Assembly (NCBI RefSeq): GCF_020859565.1
Contig: NZ_JAJHUO010000025.1
Location: 1 to 64,000, forward strand
Direction of reading: 5' to 3'
Source: Saccharothrix luteola
GTDB lineage: Bacteria; Actinomycetota; Actinomycetes; Mycobacteriales; Pseudonocardiaceae
DNA: 64,000 bases
In this document: positions 8,645 through 16,685 of the stretch, piece by piece
Layout: each line of letters starts with the position of its first letter
Position numbering within the stretch: position 1 is the first letter of the stretch
Made by a program: the position numbers and the translations under genes
Notes under the pieces: model-generated
Database searches by the model: none
What the model was told of the DNA's origin: nothing
Seen by the model: only the letters and a program-made list of their open reading frames with translations

Positions 8645-10444
8645 ATGACCGGATCTCCCCTGCACCGCCGCGGCTTGCTCGCGGGCGGCGCCGCGGCCGT
8701 GCTCGCCGCGGCCGGGTTCCGCACGGCGGCACACGCCGCACCGGACGACCGGGCTGGCGGGCGACGGTTCACCCTCACCGTCCTCGGCACCACGGACCTG
8801 CACGGCAACGTCTTCAACTGGGACTACTTCGCCGACCGCGAGTTCGACGACAGCGGGCACAACGACGTGGGCCTGGCGAAGCTGTCCACGCTGGTCAAGG
8901 CCGTCCGGGAGGAACGCGGCGCGCACCGCACCCTGCTGGTCGACGCGGGCGACACCATCCAGGGCACGCCGCTGGCCTACTACTACGCCAAGGTCGAGCC
9001 CATCGGCCGTCGCCGCGTGCACCCGATGGCCGCCGCGATGAACGAGCTCGGCTACGACGCCGCCGCGCTCGGCAACCACGAGTTCAACTACGGCATCCCC
9101 CTGCTGCGGGCGTTCGAGAAGCAGCTCGACTTCCCGCTGCTGGCCGCCAACGCCATCGACTCGGCCACCGGCGAGCCCGCGTTCCGCCCGTACGTGGTCA
9201 AGACCGTGTGGCGGACCGGCGCGGCGCCGCTGCGGGTCGGCATCCTCGGCCTGACCAACCCCGGCATCGCGATCTGGGACAAGGCGCACGTGGACGGGAA
9301 GATGACCTTCCCCGGCGTGCTGGAGCAGGCCCGCGAGTGGGTGCCGAAGGTGCGCGCGGCGGGCGCGGACCTCGTGGTGGTCGCCGCGCACTCCGGCGCG
9401 GACCTGTCGTCGTCGCTCGGCGACCTGCTGCCCTTCCCGGAGAACTGCTCCGCCCTGGTCGCGGAGGAGGTGCCGGGCATCGACGCGATCCTCGTCGGCC
9501 ACGCTCACACCGAGATCGCGCAGCGGTTCGTCACGAACAAGGCCACCGGGAAGCAGGTGCTGCTGACCGAGCCGCTGTTCTGGGGCAAGCGGTTGAGCCT
9601 GATGGAGTTCGACCTGGCGTGGTCGCCGGGGCGGGGCTGGCGGACGGAGGCGTCCCGCTCGCAGGTGCTCAACACCAACACCGTGCCCGAGGACCCGGCG
9701 ATCGTGCGCCGGCTGCGCGACGACCACGACAAGGTGGTCGCCTACGTCAACTCCAAGATCGGCACGTCGAGGTCGGCGATGTCCGCCGCGACCGCGCGGT
9801 ACGAGGACACCGCCGCGCTCGACTTCGTCAACCTCGTGCAGGGCGTGGCGTTGAAGGCGTCGCTGACCGAGGCGCTGCCGGTGCTGTCGCTGGCCTCGCC
9901 GTTCAACAAGGCGGCGGCGATCCCGGCCGGCGACGTGTCGGTGCGCGACGTGGCCGGGCTCTACGTCTTCGACAACACGCTGTTCGGCGTGCGGCTCACC
10001 GGCGCGCAGCTCAAGGACTACCTGGAGCGGTCGGCGAGCTACTTCAAGGCGGTGGGCACGCCCGGGCCGCACCAGCCGGACGCGCTGACCAACGCGGGCG
10101 GCACGCCGGACTACCTCTACGACGTGGCGGCCGGCCTCGACGCGCCGCTGACCTACGACATCGACCTGGCGCGGCCGGTCGGGCAGCGGATCACCGGGCT
10201 GGCCTACGCGGGCGTCGCGGTGACGGCCGAGCAGGCGTTCGCGGTGGCGGTGAACAACTACCGGCAGTCCGGCGGCGGCAACTTCCCGCACATCGCGACC
10301 GCGCCGGTGCTGCACAACCGGCAGCTGGAGATCCGGCAGCTGATCATCGACTGGGTGCGCGAGCGCGGCGAGATCGACCCGGCCGCGTTCCACCGGGTCG
10401 ACTGGCGGCTGGTCGTCGACGGCACGCCGGTGGTGGTCGGGTGA
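8645..10444 (+). CDS. Tat-exported 5'-nucleotidase / 2',3'-cyclic phosphodiesterase-type metallophosphatase
   Basis: A 599-residue secreted enzyme of the UshA/CpdB family, which dephosphorylates nucleotides outside the cell with two metal ions. The N-terminus LHRRGLLAGGAAA is a twin-arginine signal. The metallophosphatase domain (~40-330) shows GTTDLHGN, DAGDTIQGTP, GNHEFNYG, VVAAHSGAD and VGHAHTEI, which together supply the metal ligands. The C-terminal substrate domain (~350-590) contains VFDNTLFGVRLTG and NNYRQSGGGNF. A TACGGT hexamer at 8633-8638 lies 6 bp before the ATG, which fits a leaderless transcript. Length is normal for the family. Confidence 0.92.
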   Translation: MTGSPLHRRGLLAGGAAAVLAAAGFRTAAHAAPDDRAGGRRFTLTVLGTTDLHGNVFNWDYFADREFDDSGHNDVGLAKLSTLVKAVREERGAHRTLLVDAGDTIQGTPLAYYYAKVEPIGRRRVHPMAAAMNELGYDAAALGNHEFNYGIPLLRAFEKQLDFPLLAANAIDSATGEPAFRPYVVKTVWRTGAAPLRVGILGLTNPGIAIWDKAHVDGKMTFPGVLEQAREWVPKVRAAGADLVVVAAHSGADLSSSLGDLLPFPENCSALVAEEVPGIDAILVGHAHTEIAQRFVTNKATGKQVLLTEPLFWGKRLSLMEFDLAWSPGRGWRTEASRSQVLNTNTVPEDPAIVRRLRDDHDKVVAYVNSKIGTSRSAMSAATARYEDTAALDFVNLVQGVALKASLTEALPVLSLASPFNKAAAIPAGDVSVRDVAGLYVFDNTLFGVRLTGAQLKDYLERSASYFKAVGTPGPHQPDALTNAGGTPDYLYDVAAGLDAPLTYDIDLARPVGQRITGLAYAGVAVTAEQAFAVAVNNYRQSGGGNFPHIATAPVLHNRQLEIRQLIIDWVRERGEIDPAAFHRVDWRLVVDGTPVVVG

Positions 10445-10481
10445 CCGCGCCGGGTGGCCGCGGCCGCGCGGACGGCGGCGG

Positions 10482-11015
10482 ATGAGCGAGGGGCGACCGG
10501 TGCCACCGCACCTGCCGGACATCGTCGGGCCGGGGTTGGACGTGCTGTTCTGCGGCATCAACCCCGGCCTGCTGTCGGCGGCCAAGGGGCAGCACTTCGC
10601 CCGGCCGGGCAACCGGTTCTGGCCCGCGCTGCACCTGTCCGGGTTCACGCCCCGCCTGCTGGCGCCCGCCGAGCAGGACGAGCTGCCGCGGTACGGGTTG
10701 GGCATCACGAACCTGGTCGCCCGGCCGACGGCGCGGGCCGACGAGCTGACGGCCGAGGAGCTGCGGGCGGGCGGTGTGCGGCTGACGTCGTTGGCGCGGC
10801 GGCACCGGCCGAAGGTGGTGGCGGTCGTCGGCGTGACGGCGTACCGGGCGGCGTTCGGGCGCAAGGGGGCGGCGATCGGCCCGCAGGAGGAGACGATCGC
10901 GTCGTCGCGGCTGTGGGTGCTGCCGAACCCCAGCGGGCTCAACGCGCACTACCAGCTGCCCGCGCTGGCCGAGGTCTTCGGCCGGTTGCGGCTAGAGGTT
11001 GCGCAGGCCGACTAG
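10482..11015 (+). CDS. mug: G/U mismatch-specific DNA glycosylase (Mug family)
   Basis: A 177-residue protein of the uracil-DNA-glycosylase superfamily, Mug branch, which removes uracil or ethenocytosine paired with guanine. The active-site motif GINPGLLSA (residues ~24-32, with the Asn of motif 1) and the DNA-intercalating NPSGLN motif (~151-156) are both present. KVVAVVGVTAYRAAFG forms the central strand and loop. The gene starts 37 bp after the nucleotidase. Its last 24 bp overlap the convergent DUF742 gene, so the two coding regions share a 3' end on opposite strands. Confidence 0.92.
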   Translation: MSEGRPVPPHLPDIVGPGLDVLFCGINPGLLSAAKGQHFARPGNRFWPALHLSGFTPRLLAPAEQDELPRYGLGITNLVARPTARADELTAEELRAGGVRLTSLARRHRPKVVAVVGVTAYRAAFGRKGAAIGPQEETIASSRLWVLPNPSGLNAHYQLPALAEVFGRLRLEVAQAD

Positions 11016-11732
11016 CACCCGTTCCAGCAGCGTGAAGTCGGCGCCGGTGGCCGCGGCGGCGTTGTCGTGCATGGCGACCACGCCCATCGAGATGAGGTCG
11101 CCGAGCAGCACCCGCGCCACCCCGAGCGGCACGGCCAGCAGCGCGGAGACCTCGGCGACCGACCTGGGGTAGTTGGCGCACAGCTCGACGATCGACCGCT
11201 GCTCCGCGGTGCTCTCCCGCATGGCGATCGCGATGCCGTCCCGCTCCAGCGAGACCAGCGTCTCCAGCCTGAGGTCGTAGTCGGACGCCGTGCGGCCACC
11301 CGTCCAGGCGTAGGGGCGGACCAGGGGACCGGAGAACTCCTCGACGGCGGGTTCCGGCTCGCGGTCGGGCCAGGGCTGGTGGTCGGGCCAGGGCTGGTGG
11401 TCGGGCCGGGGCTCGGGCGGCCGGGCGGTCGGCTCGACGTAGTCGTACGGGGCGTCGAACGGCGCGGTCTGCTCGAGGGGGTCGTCCGGCTGCTCGTCCA
11501 GGCTGCGCCGGAGCGCGGCCGAGCCGAACCGCGCGCCCGTGGCGCCGACCTCGCCCCGTAACGACCTCCGCCGGCGAGGCGGCTTGGGCTGTTCCGTAGG
11601 CTCTTCGTCGAGACTGCGCTGCAACGCGGGGGAGCCGAACCGGGCGCCGGTCGTGCCGACGTTCCCGCGCAGGGACCGGCGGCGTCTGCGCTCGCCGCCG
11701 GTCGGCTCCGGGTCAGAGCTGCCTGTGCTCAC
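10992..11732 (-). CDS. DUF742 protein with duplicated basic N-terminal repeats
   Basis: The C-terminal ~115 residues form a DUF742 domain (RPYAWTGGRT, SIVELCANYPRSVAEVSALL, GVARVLLGDLISMGVV, LLERVLVGLRNL), a winged-helix-like module normally encoded in actinobacterial operons with a sensor kinase, a roadblock protein and a small GTPase. None of those partners is next to it, so it is an orphan. The N-terminus contains two ~40-residue repeats (RRRRSLRG..VG.TGARFGS.AL.RSLDE), and a PDHQPWPDHQPWPD stretch follows. The GTG at 11732, preceded by CCCGGAAT, is chosen; an upstream TTG at 11795 is possible. The function of the N-terminal repeats is unknown. Confidence 0.8.
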   Translation of the reverse strand: MSTGSSDPEPTGGERRRRRSLRGNVGTTGARFGSPALQRSLDEEPTEQPKPPRRRRSLRGEVGATGARFGSAALRRSLDEQPDDPLEQTAPFDAPYDYVEPTARPPEPRPDHQPWPDHQPWPDREPEPAVEEFSGPLVRPYAWTGGRTASDYDLRLETLVSLERDGIAIAMRESTAEQRSIVELCANYPRSVAEVSALLAVPLGVARVLLGDLISMGVVAMHDNAAAATGADFTLLERVLVGLRNL

Positions 11733-11851
11733 ATTCCGGGAACCGTAGACCGAACCGCGTTCGGATGATGTCGGGCGTGTTTCGACTCCGTGCAAACCTT
11801 GTTAACCGCGGCACGTGCGGACGCCCGTGCACGCTGGAGGATGATGGGACG

Positions 11852-12073
11852 ATGCGCATCCGCGAGGTCGAGATCTCCGACGACATGATCAGGTTGGGAC
11901 AGTTCCTCAAGCTGGCAGGCTTGGCGGACAACGGCGCGCACGCCCGTGACCTGGTCGAATCCGAGGAGGTCACGGTGAACGGCCGCCTGGAGACCCGCCG
12001 TGGCGCCCAGCTGCACCACGGCGACGTGATCGCCGTGGGCGGGGAGAAGGCCCGCCTGGTTACCGATCGCTAG
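11852..12073 (+). CDS. S4-domain RNA-binding protein (YbcJ/YaaA-like)
   Basis: A 73-residue protein consisting of one S4 domain: RLGQFLKLAGLADNGAHAR, then LVESEEVTVNG, LETRRGAQLHHGDVI and a short end. S4 domains bind structured RNA, and free-standing ones of this size are linked to ribosome biology. The ATG at 11852 follows GGAGG at 11836-11840; an upstream in-frame extension to 11765 lacks family similarity. It is divergent from the DUF742 gene and precedes the STAND NTPase gene by 75 bp. Confidence 0.88.
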   Translation: MRIREVEISDDMIRLGQFLKLAGLADNGAHARDLVESEEVTVNGRLETRRGAQLHHGDVIAVGGEKARLVTDR

Positions 12074-12148
12074 CGTTCCGCCGGTTGTCCGCAGTTCTGC
12101 GTTGTGCGCGGGGTGCGGACCGACTGGAGTCGTGGGCTTGGAGTCGCG

Positions 12149-14065
12149 ATGAGCCAAACCGGTGAGGCGCACGGCGGTTCGACCTTCTACCAGGCCGGCC
12201 GCGACGTCACCGTGCGCGCCGCCCCGGTCGTGCCGGTGATGGAGTCCCTGGTCGCCGGGTCGTGGGTTCGGCGCGTGCCCCTCGTGCCCGGGTCGTTCGT
12301 CGGCCGGACGGGGGAGCTCGCCCGGTTGGCCGCGGCGGTCGCCCCGGGTGGGCGGGCGGTCGTGGTGGCCGTGCACGGGCTGGGCGGAGTCGGCAAGAGC
12401 ACCCTGGCGGCCCGGTTCGCCTCGCACGCCGAGCGGTTCGCCCCGGTCTGGTGGATCACCGCCGACTCACCCGCCGCCCTGGACACCGGGCTGGCGGACC
12501 TGGCCGTCGCCCTCGCACCCGGGACCGCCGAGCTGACCCTGGAGCAACGGGTCGAGCTGGCCGTGCGCTGGCTGGCCTCGCACGACGGCTGGCTGCTCGT
12601 CCTGGACAACGTGACGGGTCCGGCGGACGCCGCGGCCTTGCTGGAGCGCGTGCGCACCGGCACGGTGTTGATCACGTCCCGCCACGCGGGAGGCTGGACC
12701 GCGGCCTCCACGGTGGCGGTGGACGTCCTGCCGCCCGCCGAGGCGACGCAACTGCTGACCCGGCTCGTGCGGGACCGGTGGCCCGACGCCGACCTGGCCG
12801 ACGCCTCGCGGCTGTGCGAAGAGCTCGGCCGGCTGCCCCTGGCCATCGAACAGGCAGGCGCCTACCTGTCCCAGACCCGCATCACCCCGACCGCCTTCCT
12901 GGACCTGCTCCGCCGCTACCCGGCCCGGATGTTCACCGCGACCGCCGAGGGCGGCGACGCCCAGCGCACCGCGGCCCGCGTCTGGCACGTCACCCTCGAC
13001 CGCCTCGCGGACACCCCGTCGGCGGGCGACCTGCTGCGCCGCCTGGCCTGGTACGCCCCCGATGACATCCCGCGCCACCTGCTCGGCGACGACCCCGACG
13101 TGGTGCATGCCCTGGGCAGGCTGGCCGCCTACAGCATGATCACGCTGACCGCCGACGCGATCAGCGTCCACCGGCTGGTCCAGGCCGTCACCCGCACGCC
13201 CGACCCCGACGACCCCCACCGCCGACCCGACGACATCACCGCCGCCCGCGACGCCACCGCCGACGTCTTCGCCGGAGCCCTGGGGGGAACCGAACCCGAC
13301 CTGCCCGCGGACTGGCCCGCCTTCCGGATGGTGCTGTCCCACGCGCAGGCACTGCTCGACCACACCGACCTCGACACACCCGCGCTGTGCTTCCTCGCCA
13401 ACCAGCTCGGCTGGTACTTGAAGGGGCAAGGCGACACGACCTCGGCCATCGCACTGCTGACCCGCGCCGTGCACGGCTGCGAGCACGTCCACGGCCCCGA
13501 CCACACGGCAACCCTGATCACGCGGAACAACCTGGCCGGTGCCTACGACTCACTGGGTGACCTGGAGCGGTCGGTTGCGCTGTACGAGGCGACGTTGGCC
13601 GATCGGGAACGGCTGCTGGGCCCGGATCACCCGGACACCCTGCGATCGCGGAACAACCTGGCCTGCACCTACGAGTCCATGGGTGATCTGGAGCGGGCGA
13701 TCCCGCTGTACGAGGCGACGTTGGCGGATCGGGAACGCGTGTTGGGCTTCGCTCATCCGGACACGCTGAGCTCGCGGAACAACCTCGGCTACGCCTACGA
13801 GTCGGCCGGTGACCTGGACCGGGCGCTGCCGCTGTACGAGTCGACGCTGGCGGATCAGTACCGGGTGCTGGGTCGCGATCACCCGGACACCTTGCGGTCG
13901 CGGAACAACCTCGCGCACGCCTCCTGGTCCGCCGGTGACCGGGATCGGGCGATCTCGCTCCAACAGGCGGCACTCGCCGATGCCGAGCGGGTGCTGGGGC
14001 CCGACCACCCGACGACCAGGACGATCCGCGCCAACCTCGAGGTCCTGGTCGAGGACCATCGCTGA
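12149..14065 (+). CDS. STAND-family NTPase (NB-ARC) with kinesin-light-chain-type TPRs
   Basis: A 638-residue signalling ATPase. Residues 1-40 carry GGSTFYQAGRDVTV, a short motif found at the front of many actinobacterial STAND proteins. The NB-ARC core has the P loop GLGGVGKST (Lys83), Walker B WLLVLDNV, LITSRH and the LGRLPLAIEQAGAYL segment; a winged-helix region follows. The C-terminus has at least four 42-residue TPRs (residues ~455-630) of the DHPDTL.SRNNLA type, seen at DNA level as a 126-bp period from about 13,500 to 14,050. Such proteins act as ligand-triggered switches, often in defence or developmental control. No separate effector domain is visible. The ATG at 12149 follows GGAG. 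Its stop abuts the stop of the convergent gene. Confidence 0.88.
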   Translation: MSQTGEAHGGSTFYQAGRDVTVRAAPVVPVMESLVAGSWVRRVPLVPGSFVGRTGELARLAAAVAPGGRAVVVAVHGLGGVGKSTLAARFASHAERFAPVWWITADSPAALDTGLADLAVALAPGTAELTLEQRVELAVRWLASHDGWLLVLDNVTGPADAAALLERVRTGTVLITSRHAGGWTAASTVAVDVLPPAEATQLLTRLVRDRWPDADLADASRLCEELGRLPLAIEQAGAYLSQTRITPTAFLDLLRRYPARMFTATAEGGDAQRTAARVWHVTLDRLADTPSAGDLLRRLAWYAPDDIPRHLLGDDPDVVHALGRLAAYSMITLTADAISVHRLVQAVTRTPDPDDPHRRPDDITAARDATADVFAGALGGTEPDLPADWPAFRMVLSHAQALLDHTDLDTPALCFLANQLGWYLKGQGDTTSAIALLTRAVHGCEHVHGPDHTATLITRNNLAGAYDSLGDLERSVALYEATLADRERLLGPDHPDTLRSRNNLACTYESMGDLERAIPLYEATLADRERVLGFAHPDTLSSRNNLGYAYESAGDLDRALPLYESTLADQYRVLGRDHPDTLRSRNNLAHASWSAGDRDRAISLQQAALADAERVLGPDHPTTRTIRANLEVLVEDHR

Positions 14066-14593
14066 TCACAGCGGCGGGGAGCCCTGGCGGCGGTAGGCCC
14101 ACTCCTCGTGCCAGCAGTGCGGGTAGACGCCCCGGCGGAAGTAGGCGGCGACGCCGTCGATCGGCGCGCTCGCCCGGTCGTGGTAGAGCAGCCAGTAGGG
14201 CAGGACGGTGGCGACGATCCAGTTCACCACGACCAGCGGCAGGTAGAACGGGCCGAACAGGCGCGCCTGGAACACGTGCACGGCCTCGTGGTCGTCCACG
14301 CCCATCGCGATGCCGGCCTGCACCGGGCCGACCGTGGTGGCGAAGCCCTTGATCACCCCGTCGCGCAGGCCGAGCGTGCCGCGGTGCCTGCTGAACGCCA
14401 CGTCCACCCGGTTGCCGCGCGCCAGCGCGTACGCCAGGAACGCCGCCCCCGCGACCGTGTTCGGCAGGCTCCACGTGGCGTCCACCACAGCGAGCCCGGC
14501 ACCGCGGGGACCGCGCGGGTACAGCCGGGTGCGCCACGCCCACGCGCAGTGGAACGCGCCCAGCAGCCCGCCGATCACCCACACGACGACCAC
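14066..14593 (-). CDS. Hypothetical membrane protein with HE..HV..AR motif
   Basis: A 175-residue protein of unknown function. Hydrophobic segments lie at about 1-18, 40-57 and 112-135. The stretch DDHEAVHVFQARLFGPFYLP in the middle resembles the HExxH-like motif followed by a GP-hydrophobic segment seen in several uncharacterised membrane proteins; whether it binds metal is unknown. It begins with a GTG at 14593 without a clear ribosome-binding site. The gene is convergent with the STAND gene (stops adjacent) and faces away from the glycan cluster. Confidence 0.7.
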   Translation of the reverse strand: MVVVWVIGGLLGAFHCAWAWRTRLYPRGPRGAGLAVVDATWSLPNTVAGAAFLAYALARGNRVDVAFSRHRGTLGLRDGVIKGFATTVGPVQAGIAMGVDDHEAVHVFQARLFGPFYLPLVVVNWIVATVLPYWLLYHDRASAPIDGVAAYFRRGVYPHCWHEEWAYRRQGSPPL

Positions 14594-14819
14594 CGGAGCA
14601 TTGTCACCCGAAAAGTGGCCGTGGTCACTCTCGCACGACGGACTTCGGTAAATGTCGAACAGTTCCTGGCCCGAAGTGCCCGGTCCGTTGCGCCGAATAG
14701 CTGCTACCGCACTGTGAATGGGTGATCGCAGCCCGCCACGGTGCGGTCCCGGGGCAGGGTCTCAAGTCCGTATTCGGACGTATTCCGGCTCGGCTCGGAC
14801 CCCGCGTGGAAACTCGCTG

Positions 14820-14844
14820 TAACGGAAGCCGTCCCAGATCCGAT
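14820..14844 (+). promoter_or_regulatory. ECF-like promoter motif 1 (TAACG-N16-CGAT)
   Basis: TAACG at 14820-14824, 16-nt spacer, CGATG from 14841. It points toward the sugar-transferase gene about 325 bp downstream. It is the outermost of ten copies of this motif in the glycan supercluster. Confidence 0.55.
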
Positions 14845-15022
14845 GGACGTGACCCGCGTGCGCGCGGAGCGGCCACCGGCCACTGTGGACCGAGGTGTCC
14901 CGGTGGTCGGGCAAGCCTTTTCCGCAGAACGGGTCGGTGACCCGAAGTCACTCGATGACCCTTCTGGGTGTGCGTCGACTGTCGCGCCGAGGAATGACCG
15001 TCCGGTCGACGCGCACCGTGTG

Positions 15023-15048
15023 TAACGCGCGCCGTCGGTGCGACGAAT
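15023..15048 (+). promoter_or_regulatory. ECF-like promoter motif 2 (TAACG-N16-CGAA)
   Basis: GTAACG with TAACG at 15023-15027, 16-nt spacer, CGAATG from 15044. It is the closer of two tandem copies before the sugar-transferase operon, leaving a leader of roughly 115 nt. Confidence 0.6.
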
Positions 15049-15169
15049 GACGGTTTGGCGAGGCGAGAAAAATCGCCGGCCGAACATTTGCCGTACACCA
15101 CGCGGGTCCGTCGGGGATGCCCTGCGAACGTGCAACGTCCGAACCGGCCCACCCGGGGGGAGTACCACG

Positions 15170-16672
15170 ATGAGCGAGCAGGTCCAGCCAACGCGACGCA
15201 GGCCGGTCGCGGGGCTCGGCACCGACCAGCGCGCCGAGCCCACCGCTCAGCGCACCACCAGCCCCACCGTCGGCAGTTGGGAACCCGCCTACCGCTACGG
15301 CGTCATCGCCGCCGACGTCCTCTGCACCGTCCTGGTCGTCGTGCTCGCGGGCTTCGCCCTGTCCGCCCGCCACGCCTCGGTCGGCCCGCTGTCCCTGTTA
15401 GGGCTGCAAGCGGTCACGGTCGCGGTGATCGTGGGATCGCTGTTCCTCAGCCGCGTCTGGAACCCGATGGTGCTCGGCCAGGGCGCGGAGGAGTTCCGCC
15501 GCCTCGGCCGCGGCCTGTTCGGGTCCGTCGTCGCGCTGGGCCTCGGCGCGCTCGCGGCCGGGCTGCCGGGCGCCCGCCTGTGGGTGTTCGTGGTCGGACC
15601 CGCCGTCGCGCTGGTCGCCTTCCCGGTCCGCTACCTGCTGCGCCGCCCGCTGCACCGCGCCCGGGGCGAGGGCCGCTGCCTGCTGCCGGTCCTCGCCGCG
15701 GGCAACATCGACACCGTCGCCGACCTGATCGGCCGCACCCGCCGCGCGCCCCACCTGGGTTGGCGCGTGGACGCCGTGTGCACGGTCGACGGCCGCGCCG
15801 AGATCGGCCTCGAGCTGGACGGCGTGCCGGTCGTCGGCCGGTTCGGCGACCTCGGCGAGCAGGTCCGCCGCGGCGGCTACCGGATCGTCGCGGTCACCGC
15901 CGACGCCTACTGGACGCCGCGCCGGCTCCAGCGGCTCGCCTGGGACCTGGAGGGCACCGGCACCGAGATGGTCGTCGCGCCCGCCCTGATGGACTTCGCC
16001 GGACCCCGGCTGCACGTCACCGGCGTGCTCGGGATGCCGCTGCTGAGGGTGAGCGAGCCGTCGTTCACCGGCTTCCGCCGCGTGGTCAAGACGGCCGTGG
16101 ACAAGGTCGGCTCGCTGCTGCTGGTCGCCCTGCTGAGCCCCGTGCTGCTGGCGGTCGCGGTGGCGATCATGGTCGACACCAGGGGACCGGTGCTCTACCG
16201 GCAGCGCCGCGTCGGCAAGGACGGCGCGCCGTTCACCATCCTGAAGTTCCGCACCATGGTCACCAACGCCGACGCGCTGCGCGCCCAGCTCCAAGCGGTG
16301 AACGAGGGCGCGGGCGTGCTGTTCAAGATGCGCCGCGACCCCCGCGTGACCGCCGTCGGCCGGTTCCTGCGGCGCTACTCGCTCGACGAGCTGCCGCAGC
16401 TGTTCAACGTGTTCACCGGCGCCATGTCGCTGGTCGGCCCCCGGCCGCCGCTGCCGGAGGAGAGCGCGAAGTACGGCCCCGACATGCGCCGCAGGCTGCT
16501 GGTCAAGCCGGGCCTGACCGGGTTGTGGCAGGTCTCCGGGCGCAGCGACCTGTCGTGGGAGGAGTCCGTGCGGCTCGACCTCCGGTACGTGGAGGAGTGG
16601 TCGCTCGCACTGGACGCGTTGATCTTGTGGAAGACCTTCCGGGCCGTGTTCGGCGGCCAGGGGGCCTACTGA
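15170..16672 (+). CDS. Polyprenyl-phosphate sugar-1-phosphate transferase (exopolysaccharide initiation)
   Basis: A 500-residue membrane enzyme of the WbaP/CpsE/ExoY type. It transfers a sugar-1-phosphate from a nucleotide sugar to undecaprenyl phosphate, the first step of exopolysaccharide repeat assembly. N-terminal helices (~45-150) precede a Rossmann-like domain (~165-270). The catalytic domain (~300-500) has the helix KVGSLLLVALLSPVLL, then GPVLYRQRRVG, FTILKFRTM, RYSLDELPQLFNV, SLVGPRPPLPEE and KPGLTGLWQVSGR. The ATG at 15170 is preceded by GGGGGGAG. It opens the plus-strand operon running to 19908. Confidence 0.93.
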   Translation: MSEQVQPTRRRPVAGLGTDQRAEPTAQRTTSPTVGSWEPAYRYGVIAADVLCTVLVVVLAGFALSARHASVGPLSLLGLQAVTVAVIVGSLFLSRVWNPMVLGQGAEEFRRLGRGLFGSVVALGLGALAAGLPGARLWVFVVGPAVALVAFPVRYLLRRPLHRARGEGRCLLPVLAAGNIDTVADLIGRTRRAPHLGWRVDAVCTVDGRAEIGLELDGVPVVGRFGDLGEQVRRGGYRIVAVTADAYWTPRRLQRLAWDLEGTGTEMVVAPALMDFAGPRLHVTGVLGMPLLRVSEPSFTGFRRVVKTAVDKVGSLLLVALLSPVLLAVAVAIMVDTRGPVLYRQRRVGKDGAPFTILKFRTMVTNADALRAQLQAVNEGAGVLFKMRRDPRVTAVGRFLRRYSLDELPQLFNVFTGAMSLVGPRPPLPEESAKYGPDMRRRLLVKPGLTGLWQVSGRSDLSWEESVRLDLRYVEEWSLALDALILWKTFRAVFGGQGAY

Positions 16673-16685
16673 GATGAGGGACGAG

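Larger units (their letters stand above)
14602..15169 (+). promoter_or_regulatory. 568-bp leader with two ECF-like promoters before the sugar-transferase gene
   Basis: No convincing gene is present: short open frames here lack family similarity. It holds two copies of the TAACG-N16-CGA motif (14820 and 15023) on the plus strand and a small hairpin (GGCGA at 15062-15066 and TCGCC at 15073-15077). The ribosome-binding site GGGGGGAG lies just before the ATG at 15170. From the upstream promoter the untranslated leader would exceed 300 nt. Confidence 0.55.

Noticed and set aside
11559..11563. A further TAACG promoter element
   Set aside because: It lies inside the DUF742 coding region and has no CGA element at 15-17 nt.
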